Source: Lepiota brunneoincarnata (taxonomy: Eukaryota; Basidiomycota; Agaricomycetes; Agaricales; Agaricaceae). Taken from it: DNA of 64,000 nt. The stretch covers positions 310,001 through 374,000 of the forward strand of contig JAEBUN010000004.1 in assembly GCA_023014365.1 (NCBI GenBank), read 5' to 3'. Below, in pieces: positions 45,630 through 57,439 of this stretch. Position numbers and translations under genes: made by a program. The notes below the pieces were generated by a model. The model saw only the letters and a list, made by a program, of their open reading frames with translations, did not search any database and was not told the DNA's origin. Positions within the stretch are counted from its first letter, which is position 1; each line of letters begins with the position of its first letter.

Positions 45630-48600
45630 ATGCGAAAAGAAATAAATCTGACAACGCTTGCAGTTCATCGCTGTCGTTTTGTCGATTATGCGCCCTCTGC
45701 GGTCACTGCTCTTGCATTTCCCCCGCTGTCTCTGCCTTCGGTGAAGCGGAAGAGCAGTAGGACGTCCCCCAAACGACCTTTGCAATACGGGACACTGGCC
45801 GTTGGACATGCAAATGGAAACATTGATTTGTGCGAGTGGGCGGGCTCCGAGCAGAGTACGCAATGTTCGCAGGCTTGGGTTGTAAGAAAAGTGGGTGTTA
45901 TGTGCATACCAAAACCATATTGAGTCAGCTGAAATTCCCTGCAGACTATGCCTGGCCTATACCCTTCGAAAGTAGATTCATTGACATTTGCTATCCGGTA
46001 TCCTGATGACTTCCACCCCGATTATACCCCTTCAACATCAGACCTGCGGTTATTTAGCTCAGGTGGGGGGAGCGAATTGCTCGAGTGGAATCTCGAACGC
46101 TCCTGCATCAAGGTAATCCGACCACTCATCATTTCGTTCGGTCAAAGAGTTCACGCACTTGCTAGCAAACCATTAGCTCCCAAGGCGGTGCGATATGGTG
46201 TGTCGCCGTCAACCCAGCGTCAACTTACCTTGCGCTGGGCTGCGAAGATGGCACAGTCCGTCTGCTATCTATAGCCAACGACACCCTTACACACTACCGT
46301 CGTTTCGATCGAGTGAAATGTCGGATGCTTAGTATTGCATGGGGTCCACCCGTGCCTCACCAAATCCAATCAACTTCACGGCATGGGCCAGCCGGGGATG
46401 AAACCTCAGATAGCGATTCAGACGCTGATACTGATGACGACTGGAAGGATTCATGGTTAGTAACGGGGTGCTCGGACAGCAGCATACGAAAGTGGGACGT
46501 TCAAACAGGTCGAGCACTCGAGCGTATGACGGTGGATAAAATCCGGGGCGAGCGAACGCTGGTCTGGACAGTGGGTGTTTTGGGGTAGCTAGCAATGTTA
46601 ATTCTTGAGATCGGGCGTCAAGCTAATAACCTCGAACCGCAGTGATGGTACCATTATCTCGGGCGACTCTCTTGGCCATGTCAAATTCTGGGATTCCCGC
46701 ACATGTACTCAACTGCACTCATTCCAAGCTCACGGGGCGGACGTCCTATCCCTTTCTATCAATCCTGAAGGCAAAGCCGTCTACACGTCGGGCGTCGACC
46801 AAAAAACAGTGCAGTTCTCGCTTGTCAGAACTACTTCCTCTTCGTCTCCTTCCGCAAGCTTTCATTGGGCACAGACCACTTCCCGTCGGATGCACTCGCA
46901 CGATGTGCGTGCTCTTGCGTCTTGGCCTCCATACACCCCCCTTCCATCAAACTATAAGCGCACATTCCCCCTCGATGTTGCTCCCATCCTCGCCTCTGGT
47001 GGTCTTGACATGTCTGTGGTTCTCACTCCTGCAGCACTTCCTGAGAGCACTGTGACTAAGGTTATTAACCCTCTGGTCACGAGTACAGAGGCCACATTTG
47101 GCGATGCCTACCATCGTAAGATGGCGTATACTACTGGCTGTGGAGTTCGTATGTCGCGAGGCAAGAGGATTGTACTATGCCTGAGAGAAGCTGGGCTGAG
47201 CGTTTGGAGAATTTTGGAAAAATCTCAGGACAGTGCAGCAGAGGCAGAAGTTGAGCCTTGGAGTGGTGGATGGGAAAAGGTGTTGGAGATGGATCTCCAC
47301 GTCACAAGCAACCTTATTGCGGGAGAGATCTCAGAGGATGGGCGATGGTTAGCTGTTTCAGACATATACGAAGCAAAGCTCTTCTCGCTGCATACAAATG
47401 TGGGCTTCATTTTTCTTACAGCTTCTCATTGCTGAGTTGACATTCAGGACAAAGGTCACCTTTCTGTAAAGCGCATTAGAGACTTTCCCGCTCTAATCCA
47501 CTTCAACATCCCCAGCACCTCCTCCAATATGAGTCTAGGTGCCCTCGCATTTCGATTCACCCCGGACTCCTCGAAACTCGTCCTCTCTACTGCGCAGACG
47601 TCATACATACTCGTTATTGATCTCACCGACGAAAAACCCCGACTATTGAGGCGGTTCGAGCACCACAGACTAAAAGAAGCCATCATCGGAGATCGTGTGG
47701 TTAAAACCCTCAAACGAAAGCAACCTAACGAGGCCTTCACAAATGGCAAAACTACGCACATTGGGGAAGATGTGGATATGGCGAATGCGGACCAAGAAAG
47801 CACGAGTGCAGGATATAAGAGTGAAGAGGCGCAAACTGAAGAGGAAGATAGCGATGCTGCAGATAAGAACCCCATAGTAGATATCATCCCTGGTGTGCTC
47901 CGACTCGCTATCAGTCCGGATGGTCAGTGGCTAGCAACGTCCGATGACCAACGGCATACACATATATTCAACCTAGATTCCATTTCTGTGCGTTTCCTCC
48001 CCCCTTCCCTTGCATCCCTCCTGAAGCTGACTTTTTTATTTATTTATTTACTGGAAAGCACCATGGCCTTCTACCAACCTTCCCTCTCCCTGCCCAATCC
48101 CTCGCATTCTCTCCAACCAATCCCAACATCCTCTTCTTCGCATTCCCAGATAATACGCTCCAAGTGTATGACGTCGAGTCCCGCCAATTCCCACATTGGA
48201 ACAAAGACCTCTCGGTTTCTTCTTCCTCCTCTACCCCCCTCATTGCGAAACGCCTCGCAAGTTTGCATGACCCTATACTTGGTATCTGTTGTCCTCCTCT
48301 CCCGATCCCGGGTTCTACTGTTGACGGGGATAATGCAATGGACACCGGGAAGGAGCACGATGAGGAGGGGGATAAGTCTCGCTACGTGCTTCTATGGGGC
48401 GCCAACTGGATGCTTAAACTTCCTCTCACCCTATCTAAGACGAGCGGCAGCCTCAAGACGAGCAAAAAGCGGCGGCGCGCGCAAGGTGTCCAGCAAGAGC
48501 AATTTGATACTCAGGCGAGCGACGCCGGAGCAGAGAGTCTCGCCAACACCACTAGTAAACTGATTACGCATTACCGACCCATTCTTTACGTGGATTTCCT

Positions 48601-48697
48601 CAGTAATGGTGAACTTGTAGTTGTGGAGCGACCACTCGTTGACGTCCTTAGTACGCTTCCCCCTGCTTATTACAAGCACAAGTATGGTTCGTCGTGA
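45630..48697 (+). CDS. UTP4: Utp4 (cirhin-like), t-UTP subcomplex of the small-subunit processome
   Basis: Exons 45630-45890, 45945-46112, 46166-46584, 46643-47399, 47448-47987, 48059-48697 encode 927 residues. The N-terminus has the Utp4 signature VHRCRFVDYAPSAVTALAF. WD40 blades follow: GGGSELLEWNL, GAIWCVAVNPAS, ALGCEDGTVRLLS, SWLVTGCSDSSIRKWDV, TIISGDSLGHVKFWDS and GADVLSLSINPEG. The second propeller includes AGEISEDGRWLAVSD, LSLGALAFRF-type blades and ISPDGQWLATSD. Acidic loops (DETSDSDSDADTDDDW; DVDMANADQE) interrupt the blades. A basic KTSKKRRRAQG loop lies near the end. Utp4 is needed for rDNA transcription and early 35S pre-rRNA processing in the nucleolus. An A/T-rich (TTTA)n tract forms the end of the last intron. 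Confidence 0.93.
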
Positions 48698-48899
48698 TAA
48701 AACATCCCGGGACGTGTAGTGTAGATGTCACACTCTAATCACTAAATCTATGGTGGTGAGGGAAGACGTCCTTGTATCTAGGTATTGCTGCTAAGAGAGG
48801 GATGAAGGTGATGTTGCAAATAAGTTCATGAAAGCTGTACATTTACCACATTGCAAAAAAAACAAAAAAAAGCATGAAGTTAAGAATAAAGGCTTGGAG

Positions 48900-49835
48900 T
48901 TAGGTTTGGGAGGTCTTGTGTTGGAGAACGGCTTGTTTATCCTGCATTTCAGCCTCCCTGATGTAATGGTCAGATGTTGGTGAGGCGGGGATTGCTAAAG
49001 AACTCACCGAGAATTCAGGACAGAGAGATAGAGGATCCACAACACGCCGCAACCTTGGGAGAAAGGAACTCTGTACGCAAGTGGCATATAGCGAAAGTTG
49101 ATAAGCTAGGGGAAGATTAAAACTTGAGAGGTGGTGAGTGGTGTCGGTCAGTGCGCACCTGTGCCATGGGCCAAACCTTCCAATTGGCGATGAGAGCAGT
49201 TTGATAGAGGTCCCTGAATTTCTCCGATATTTGCGACGGGGAGCGGCCTTCAGTAACACCCATCAAGCCAAGGAAGTAGCTTAGCTGGTAGCATGTGAGG
49301 CCCGAAGTGGGGAATAAAGGGCGATGCTACTTACACCTATAGGGGCCCTGAGGATGCGAGATTAAGTCTAGGAATGTAACGTGATGATGTATAGGAGGGC
49401 TTACATTATCAGCTGGTCGCACGCAACACGTTTTGAAAGAGCACCGAAGCTTATCTTCGAATGCCTGAACGCTTTGAGCGGGAAGCGAGTCTCAAGCAAA
49501 GCATTCCAACGTCCCATAACAGGACCTGGCGAACCGATGAGCATTTGGACACCAACCTCCCATCGCAATCCCATACGCACTGATAGTCAGCCCAAAGCAG
49601 AAGAATCTTGCTGTTCGTGCATAGTCATAGCAGGAGTATGGCTCATGATCTTTCCTGGTCTGCAAGATATGAAGGTAAAACATCTCTGGAGCGGGTGAAA
49701 ACGCACTATATTCTGGGTGATTTGAGCGACAAAGTCGCCGAGGGCGTTGAGTGTGCCCCCAGTGAGTGCAAGAGTAACGTTTGGGTGTGTCTGGAATGAA
49801 TACTGGTATGCGCGAGCAATGGAGAGAGCGGCCAT
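48900..49835 (-). CDS. SYM1: Mpv17/PMP22-family membrane protein (Sym1-like)
   Basis: A multi-exon gene whose spliced protein begins MAALSIARAYQYSFQTHPNV, then TGGTLNALGDFVAQITQ, the first conserved block of the Mpv17/PMP22 family. It continues with YDYARTARFFCFGLTIS, PVMGRWNALLETRFPLK, KRVACDQLIMAPIG, FLGLMGVTEGRS, LIANWKVWPMAQ and the C-terminal signature LINFRYMPLAYRVPFSQ followed by GVLWILYLS. Four membrane spans are expected. Relatives reside in the mitochondrial inner membrane (Sym1) or peroxisomes (PMP22) and form stress-responsive channels. The short hydrophilic tail (REAEMQDKQAVLQ) is in its own final exon. It is divergent from the glycine-rich secreted protein gene across 244 bp. 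Confidence 0.9.
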
Positions 49836-50079
49836 ACAAGTAAAAACTAGACAGGGAGTCAACAGGAATCGGGTGGGGTAACAGGTTTATATGTGCACCT
49901 CAACAGACCAGCATTCGGGGACGAGGAAGTGGAGGAGAGCTTGGAGTAGAATTTGGAGTGAATTGGATTTGCACTCTTGCAGAAGTCACGTGCAGGACGC
50001 GTTTCGTCATCGGAGATAAGAACAACCTGGCGTTGGATTGGAGCTCACACTTCGCTTCTATCCTACACATTCACTAGTA

Positions 50080-50638
50080 ATGCCTTTTCGTTCCTTCGTT
50101 CTTTCTCTGGCGCTGGTCGCACCCGTCCTCAGTTTGCCTATTCCCTGGAACCACAACAATGTGGCCACAAACTCAGACAATATATATTCCGGCCAGGGGG
50201 GATCTGCCGATGGAGGCTCCGTTCGCGGCAGTGATGCTCACACTGGTCTACTTCCCCTTGGGGCAGGAGGCCTACTGAATGCATTCTCAAGTGCGCATAT
50301 ATACACCCAACTTTTATCGCGTGAAGCTAACAACGCCTAGACAATGCTGGCCAGGGCGGGGTGGCTAGCTCAGGCCCGACAGTGGTAGGCGACAACGCCC
50401 ATCGTAGTGGCCCAAACGGCAGCACGAAGATGGTCAATGCCGCCAATGCTTATAGCGGTCCTGGCGGCTACGCAGCAGGTGGTAGTGTTGACAGTCCCAA
50501 TCCCGGATTGGTGAATCTCTGGTCCAGTTAGTATTCCAATACCGCACGCCGAGGACATCATCTGACGACGTGAGCTAGGTAATGCCGGGAGTGGTGGTTT
50601 GGCTGGTAGTGGGGGTGTAACGAAATTGCCAGTATAGG
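50080..50638 (+). CDS. Small secreted glycine/asparagine-rich repeat protein (151 aa)
   Basis: Exons 50080-50290, 50341-50526 and 50580-50638. A signal peptide (MPFRSFVLSLALVAPVLSLP) leads into Gly/Ser/Asn-rich sequence without cysteines. Three units can be aligned around the motif (F/W)SSNAG-x-GG, and each exon boundary falls inside SSN: one unit boundary per intron, all phase 1. Motifs such as GSADGGSVRGSDAHTG and GGYAAGGSVDSPN recur. The exon-repeat correspondence suggests growth by exon duplication. Small secreted proteins of this kind are common in mushrooms and are usually lineage-specific; no function can be assigned. Confidence 0.7.
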
Positions 50639-50714
50639 TCTTGTAGTTGAAACGCATACACTTGTAAAGGTACACGCATCTGGGAGCAAACTGTGCAACT
50701 TCGATCTTGGACAG

Positions 50715-51722
50715 TCATAGCAAGCGCAAATTGCCCGTGACCTCAGTTGACCAAGCGGACGGGAGCAGGACCGATTCCCAAGACTGTCCGAGTACCTGCT
50801 TCTATCTGAGTATGCCCTCTAGAGACGTGAGTCAGCTGGTTGCAGAATCGTTGGTGAAAGTGGAGACATACGCATCGTGAATCGACCGCGCACAGAGATT
50901 AAGGCTTTTGGCAATAGCTTCGAGCTCAATCAGTTGTTCTTCGGAAGACCCCTTCAATGCGATTTTAGCCTGTCTGAAAAACCATATGAAAGGTCCATAT
51001 CGTCAAAGAGTATCTCAAGCGCCGTACCCGGTGCGCTCCCAGTGTTGCACAAGCTAGATGCGGTGTCAGAAGCGGGTTGCCACAATGGGGGAATGTACCA
51101 GACCTTTGGGTTTTGTTTCACCAGTGCCTTGTAACACGCGAGTGTGGCGTGTCTATAGCTGCTCAGGTATCCCTTGGCTTCGATAACGAAGTGCGACACC
51201 TACCCACACCTATTTTCATGTGTGAGCAAAAGCACCAGTAGTGAGTAGGATGCACGCACTGAGCTGCTATCTTTCCCGGTGTCATTTTCAAGTCTGTCCG
51301 CACAACAAGAACCTTGAGAATGGACCATAGGCATCAGGGCCCTGAAACCGTTGTAGAAGTATCATTACCATTTTACAAGGTTCCAAGAAACCGGCTTGAA
51401 TAGCTGAAAGATCGCCATCAAGGATATCACCTTCATTTTCTTCATCTCCATCCTCCTCTTCAATGTTGTTTTGATCACCAGCGGCCAGATAACTTCCTTT
51501 CAGTGTAGGTGGGGTGTATAGCTTTCCGATGTAGTAACCCGCTAGGAGGGAGACAGTGGAGAGAAGAATTAGTGTGATCGCTATGAAATGTGACAAAGCA
51601 GTGAGTTTATGGCAATTTTGTCCTGCTGTTAGGGGACTAAACACCTTGAGTGGGTGGTGTGCTCGGTGGCATCCCTCGTGAGTGTCTGTTGCAAGCCCAA
51701 AATAAGCGCGTAAAATTGTCAT
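50715..51722 (-). CDS. PTH2: Peptidyl-tRNA hydrolase 2, membrane-anchored; last residues frameshifted
   Basis: Exon 1 (51722-51369) encodes a membrane anchor (ITLILLSTVSLLAGYYIG) and an acidic linker (NNIEEEDGDEENEG), then CKM. Exon 2 (51312 to about 51256) gives VLVVRTDLKMTPGKIAAQC. Exon 3 starts near 51152 with HATLACYKALVKQNPK. Later exons give LVQHWERTG, QAKIALKGSSEEQLIELEAIAKSLNL and GHTQIEAGTRTVLGIGPAPVRL. Together these are the full Pth2 fold with the catalytic H/D/T region. The exon 2/3 junction is not in phase with plain GT-AG sites. One extra T near 50743 replaces the expected final VTGNLRLL with a stop at 50743; without it the frame ends at 50715. The enzyme recycles peptidyl-tRNA and also recognises ubiquitin-like domains. 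Confidence 0.85.
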
Positions 51723-52052
51723 GGATGCTGGGACACAGTATACCTGATTTTGAGCGCGTCAGAAAGTGGAAAGCACACTATTCTGACAAATGGACTTGTG
51801 TAACGGGCGAGTGCACCAATTCGCGACTACGAAAGAGTATTGACATTTATTTGGCAAGAGCATTAGATCGACTTCGGGCAATGCCGAACAAGGTTTTCCA
51901 CTACTTACCTACTGACTGTATATTCAGGTTTTTTCTTTGGTTGTGTCCTCCCGGGCTGTTCAAGGGATTGTAAAAGGAGGACTTGGACCTCTCATTCCTG
52001 CCCAGCGCCCTGTCACAACTCCTGAAACCACCAATTTTCATCATTACTGGTC
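51723..52052. other. Divergent promoter region between PTH2 and HAS1
   Basis: 330 bp between two divergent starts. No clear coding sequence or motif stands out; it is assumed to drive both genes. Confidence 0.45.
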
Positions 52053-54114
52053 ATGGCTGCCGCACCTGCGCCCATGGCTCCAGAATCAAACTCGAAAATT
52101 ATCTCCAAGAAGAAGAGCAAATCCAAGGTGAACGGCCCTGGATCCCCCTCGGAAAATGCAGTCACCTCGTCTTCGACAAGCAAAAAGTCGTCGACTGGGC
52201 CGCTGGCTTCTTCCTCAAAAGAAAACTCCGCATCGTCCTCAAATATACCAACCCGTACAGTAGTCGAACCCACGACCCCTACCCCCACCTCTGAACGCCT
52301 ACCCTTCTCCACTTTTGACCTCTCGCCTCAAACCGCTAAGGCCATCGAAGAAATGGGCTTCAAAACGATGACCCCCATCCAGGCGAAGAGTATTCCACTG
52401 CTACTCGCTGGGAAGGATGTTTTGGGGGCTGCGAGAACCGGCTCTGGGAAGACATTGGCATTTTTGATCCCGGCAATCGAGCTGCTGCACCGATTGAAGT
52501 TTAAGCCTATGAACGGTTGGTTCTTTCTTATGAAATAGAGGAGTCTCAACCTGAATTATATTCGCAAACATAGGCACTGGAATTATCATTGTTTCCCCCA
52601 CCCGCGAACTCGCACTCCAGATTTTCGGCGTCGCAAAAGACCTTATGGCACATCATTCGCAGACCTTTGGCATCATCATGGGAGGAGCGAACAGACGTGC
52701 GGAGGCGGACAAACTACTGAAGGGTGTTAATCTCCTTGTCGCTACACCTGGTCGACTTTTGGATCATCTAGAGAACACCAAGGGTTTTGTGTTTAGAAAT
52801 TTGAAGGCGTTGGTCATTGATGAGGCGGATAGAATCTTGGAGATTGGATTTGAAGAAGAGATGAAGAGAATTATTGCTATCCTGCCGAATGGTAAGTTGA
52901 ATCTTGAACCCCCCTGGCGAGAGATCTAACTTTGTGCTGTTCTTACACACAGAAAACCGGCAATCTATGCTGTTCTCTGCCACACAGACTACGAAAGTAC
53001 AAGATCTCGCGAGGATCTCATTACGTCCTGGCCCAGTGCATGTTGATGTCGACAAGGAGGAGATCACAAGTACCGTGGCCACCCTTTCACAGGGCTATGT
53101 CGTTTGTTCCGTCCGACCGTCGCTTCCTGCTACTCTTCACATTCCTCAAGAAAAATCTCAAAAAGAAGGTTATTGTATTCTTCTCAAGTTGTAACAGTGT
53201 AAAATACCATGGAGAGCTACTGAACTATATCGACGTTCCCGTATTGGATCTCCACGTACGCTCCCAGCCCTTTTTTCTTTCTCCCTCTAATCCCACTCCT
53301 TTCGCTCGTAGGGCAAGCAAAAACAACAGAAACGGACGAATACATTCTTCGAATTCTGTAACGCAGAGTCCGGCATTCTTTTATGTACAGATGTCGCCGC
53401 CCGCGGTTTGGATATTCCACGAGTGGACTGGATCGTGCAGTTCGACCCTCCCGATGATCCAAGGGATTACATCCACCGCGTGGGTCGTACAGCTCGTGCG
53501 GGAAAAGTTGGGAAAAGCCTTTTGTTCCTACTGGAAAGCGAACTCGGGTTCCTCCGATATCTCAAAGAGGCCAAGGTACCACTGAACGAGTTCAGTTTCC
53601 CTGCAGATAAAATCGCCAATGTGCAATCCCAGGTATTTTCATTCTCCAATACCTGCAGAGGACGACATTTGTATTCATATTGTATAGCTCGAAAAGCTTT
53701 TGCAGAAAAACTACTTTTTGCACAAGTCCGCCAAAGATGGTTTCCGTTCATATCTGCAAGCATACGCTTCATATTCGCTGAAAAAGATATTCGATGTCAA
53801 CCAGCTCGACCTCGCTAAAGTTGGTAAGGCATTTGGCTTCGCCGTGCCACCCTCGGGTCAACCTCAACGTCGGACCGGGAAAGGGCACGTCAAGTGCGAC
53901 AAATAAAAAGAGAAGGAGGGAGGAAGACAATGAAGAAGACGAGGAAGCCCTAGGCAGTCAAAAGGAAGAGGAAGCTCCGAGAAAAGAGGCACGGAGAAAC
54001 AACAGGCAGAGACGGATAGAGACGCTGGGGCAGAAAAGGGTGGAGAAGGAGATGTACAAGAAGGCAAAGGAGAGAAAGAAACTAATGGCAAGTGGAGGAC
54101 AATGGAGTCGGTAG
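52053..54114 (+). CDS. HAS1: DEAD-box RNA helicase Has1 (DDX18), two single-base frameshifts
   Basis: Exons 52053-52515, 52574-52891, 52953-53255, 53312-53632 and 53688-54114 give 609 residues once two extra bases are removed. Motifs: Q-motif [10 protein letters not shown] ... GFKTMTPIQ, Walker [27 protein letters not shown], the DEAD-box [32 protein letters not shown] and HRVGRTAR. The Has1 tail has [20 protein letters not shown] and [17 protein letters not shown], then a basic C-terminus. An extra T at 53103-53108 breaks the frame just before [10 protein letters not shown]. An extra C at 53850-53853 breaks it in the PPRVNLN segment. Exon arithmetic agrees only if both are dropped. Has1 acts in both 40S and 60S biogenesis and is essential in yeast. 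Confidence 0.92.
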
Positions 54115-54334
54115 TGTGTAATGCTTGATTTCAGTGCGCGTGGAACGTGATACCACGTGATGTTACTGTCTACATGTCACGCAGTGTGATGGCACGTTTG
54201 AGCGACGAGTGTGGCCCCAAAAAGCGGTGTGAGCCAGGACACGTTCTCCTCATTCCTCTTTCTTCCTATCCCTCGCAACACACTTGTCGTAGCTACAAAG
54301 TACTCTCCCATTGCCGTGCACGCAGTCCCTACAA

Positions 54335-55523
54335 ATGGCGACAACTCAGGTATATACATACGTGTTCCCTCTTCTACGCCGATGAATTTTCACCCGTCTC
54401 AACCTAGCACTATCTGTGGGCTTCCGGCCACTTTATCCTGCTCACTGCTTCATTGCGATATTTCCTCGCCTGGCTTACATTCAAGAGCGTCTCAGCGTGG
54501 TGGTTCAAAGGTGCGCTAGCGTCAACCCGAACCCAAACACAAAACTCACCCGACCCACGTTGCATGTTTTCAGCAAGCTTTACTGGTGCTCTCATCAGCT
54601 ATGCGATTGTTTGTCAGTGAGTTGGAATACTTCTTGGATCCCATCAGAAAGGAGTCATCTGCTAACGTGTCTTTTATGTGTCCGCAGCAAGTCGCTCGGG
54701 GTGGGTCATGTGTTTCACTGACATATACTCATGCAAACTAAATGCTGATATGTCGAGCAGACTCCTCAACCAAACATGGCCTATATCAGGCGTGCGCTAC
54801 TTGACGAAGTACGTTATTTCCCATTTGCTGAGTGTATGAGTACAACACTTATTCTATATTGTAGAACGTGCAGTACTTTCTGCTCGCCATCTACTGGTGG
54901 TCTTCTAGGAAGCCCATTGCAAGTATGTAGTCGAATATCTTTTTGTGAGCGGATCGCATTTGCTGACACCTGGTTTCTCGTTTAGTCACTCTCCTCCCTT
55001 ACATGATCTTCTCGTTGTTCCATGCCCTAACTTTCACTCGCACGACCCTCTTCCCGCAATTCCTTCCCCCTGGCCCACCTGCTGCTGCGGGTGGCCCTCC
55101 CACCCCGCATCCAATTGCGAAGAGGCTTCAGGTTTGGGTTAAATGTGGGTCATCTACGTCTAGCCAATCTCTTTTGATTCTGAAACCCAGTCTGTTTTCC
55201 TAGCGAATTATGATTCCGCCATGAAAATCGTTGCATACACCGAACTTGCCATCTTTGTTCGCATCATCCTCGGTGCCATTACCTTCCAAAATGCCCTCCT
55301 TTCGCCTATCTTCTACGCCCACTTCCTTCGCCAACGCTACTATCAATCCGCTTTTACTCGTGACGCTATCTCCGTCACGACCGAGAAACTCGACGTGTAC
55401 GTTGCAAGGGTGGGCAATCCAAGTGTCTCTCAAATTTACGATCGGGTAAAGGAGCTTGTTGGAAGGTGGGCTGGAACCGTGCTTGAGCCAAACCCAAACG
55501 CCCAGGATGCTAGGAGGGAATAA
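54335..55523 (+). CDS. TMEM33/Pom33/Tts1-family membrane protein of ER and nuclear envelope
   Basis: Eight exons (54335-54349, 54408-54510, 54574-54616, 54688-54700, 54761-54808, 54865-54922, 54986-55144, 55204-55523) give 252 residues. Exons 1 and 4 are only 15 and 13 nt. Family blocks: GHFILLTASLRYFLAWLTFK, SAWWFKASFTGALISYAIV, RRALLDENVQYFLLAIYWW, LPYMIFSLFHALTFTRTTLFP and MKIVAYTELAIFVRIILGA. Four membrane segments are followed by a cytosolic tail with amphipathic character (VSQIYDRVKELVGRWAG). Pom33 and Tts1 bend ER membranes and help distribute nuclear pores. The start ATG is the only one that joins exon 2 in phase. Confidence 0.9.
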
Positions 55524-57355
55524 AGAGGTGATTCAATGCGCGAATGGTGAGCAAGTAGGGACAGGCGGGACCAGTGGAAGGCGCTTGCATGGTATCCAGA
55601 ATTTCCTGGACTGGCATGTTGGACTATTCTCCCGTTTCCTTATTTTTTTAACTCCTCCTGCTATTCCTCGCCTTGCTTTCCATCGTTCTTATCTACTGCT
55701 CATCAATAGCAATCATCCAAACCTAATTGGCTCTCCCCTTTCCACCCACCCCCTTTGTGCTCAGAAATTTGGTTGCGTGCTCCCTGTTACCTTGCGAATA
55801 GATGGCGGTAGCAGAACTGTTATTTACATGCACTAATGATATGCTTCACTCCCATTACCTCCCGCCTAAGCTCGTTTCGGAAACAATCGCAGTGTACAGA
55901 TTGCGTGATGCCTCCACCCAACTAATGGCACAATATCACTGAAGCGAAGGCCGAAAGGGCTAGAACATGAAAAATATTGAAATTGAGTAAAGGTCGTGGA
56001 GTCGCCGAATGTACCGAGAAAGATAACTGGTGCCGTCTATGAGCCATGAAATCTCTATTGACACGCGCCTGGACATACCCACCGGACTTGGTGATTATCA
56101 CCTTTATCTTCAACTTTTGACTTCAACATTCAGTCGCGGGCTCAAGTGTCAAGGCTATGGTACACATTATTAGTATTATAGCTGGCACCCCAACCTCCAG
56201 ACGTGCCCTTGATGATTCTGGTATTCTCGCCTTGTTAACTGAAGTTTTGTCTACATTCTCATGATACCAGCCGGAATAGTTTATGTTTATCCCTTCAACT
56301 ATTTGTGTAACGCGCATGAGCGGCTTGCGTGTTTTTCTGGATGAAACATGCTGCCGGAAAGCCGGCGGCCTGATACCAGGGTTAAAAAGTTTTCGACCTA
56401 GCCCTGGGTTAACTCAATAATGGGATTGACTGAATTGCGTTAGTTCTCTACGGCTTGGGCCACCCCCTGAGTGTTTCGGATGTGGTCATGGGGCTTGAGT
56501 CCTCCTTTCCCAAGCGGAACACTTACGACAACTTCAGAGTCTGTATAATATTGTCTTTGGCACCTTTATCTCTTGGAGCAGGGGAAAAGAGGCCGGCAAC
56601 TGCTTGAACGTGCCAACCTGTGCTTCTGGACGGCTCCTCAAGTACGCTTAAACACGTACGTAGAACGCGAGGTCGGCAAAGCATCGACTTTGGTTCACGA
56701 GAAAGTTACGTCTCGAGGCGTATTCACCTGACCTTTCCCTGGGGCGGCGGGCAAATATCACTACACATACTTCGTGACGGGAGAAATTTTTTTATGAAGG
56801 GGCAAGGTCCCGACGGCGAGAATTTCCGAAACTTTGTTGGTTTTTTCCTCTTGCGATTCGCTTCCGTCTGGCGAGTTTTCTAAAGAACAGAACTGGTTAT
56901 GGAACGCGGTCACTCGGACCGTTGTCGCGGATGTGTTCCCTGCGGACGGCAGAAATGACTCTTCCTTGCTTTGTGCTGCCAGCCGGACAACCGGCTATTC
57001 GAGTAAATTCTGCGTTCGGTTCAAGCTGGGGTGAACAGGCTAACCGCGATGATCTACGGCTTGTCGATTTGAACATTGGGACCTTCGCACTGGCTCATGC
57101 AATCTGGATGGATTGGGCAGCATCACAACTCTCATTGCCAAGGATATCTGTCCCTGAGAAGCAGTTTTGAATGTAATGAGACATTGAAGTCAGGTTCGTG
57201 ATATTTTCTTTTTGTACGTGTTTTGAGCCAGTGATAACGACAAGACATCTAGCTTTGTGAGGATACGGAGCGGATCTTGAGGGCCATTTCAACAGGGACG
57301 TGAATCGAGGAAACAGCAGCTGGGTACCGTCCAGGTTTCAGCTACGTGCTATATA
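55524..57355. other. Long intergenic region upstream of MFS transporter 2
   Basis: 1.8 kb without a supported gene. Short frames on both strands are interrupted by stops and show no domain. There is an imperfect GC-rich inverted stretch (GCCGGAAAGCCGGC) near 56352. Composition shifts repeatedly, so a decayed element is possible, but I cannot name one. The last few hundred bases must include the MFS 2 promoter. Confidence 0.4.
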
Positions 57356-57439
57356 ATGGGCAAAGCTGCGTCGAGGGGAAGACAACAAAGTGTCCTACTC
57401 TCATTCTTGTCTCTTCTGCGTAACTCGAAAAAAAAAAAC

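Noticed and set aside
55850..56330. Frames on the minus strand between TMEM33 and MFS 2
   Set aside because: Short, without domains, with no plausible joins to neighbouring frames.
57356..57439. Upstream ATG as the start of MFS transporter 2
   Set aside because: In frame, but the added 28 residues include a run of Lys encoded by a poly-A tract and have no counterpart; 57440 is preferred, not proven.
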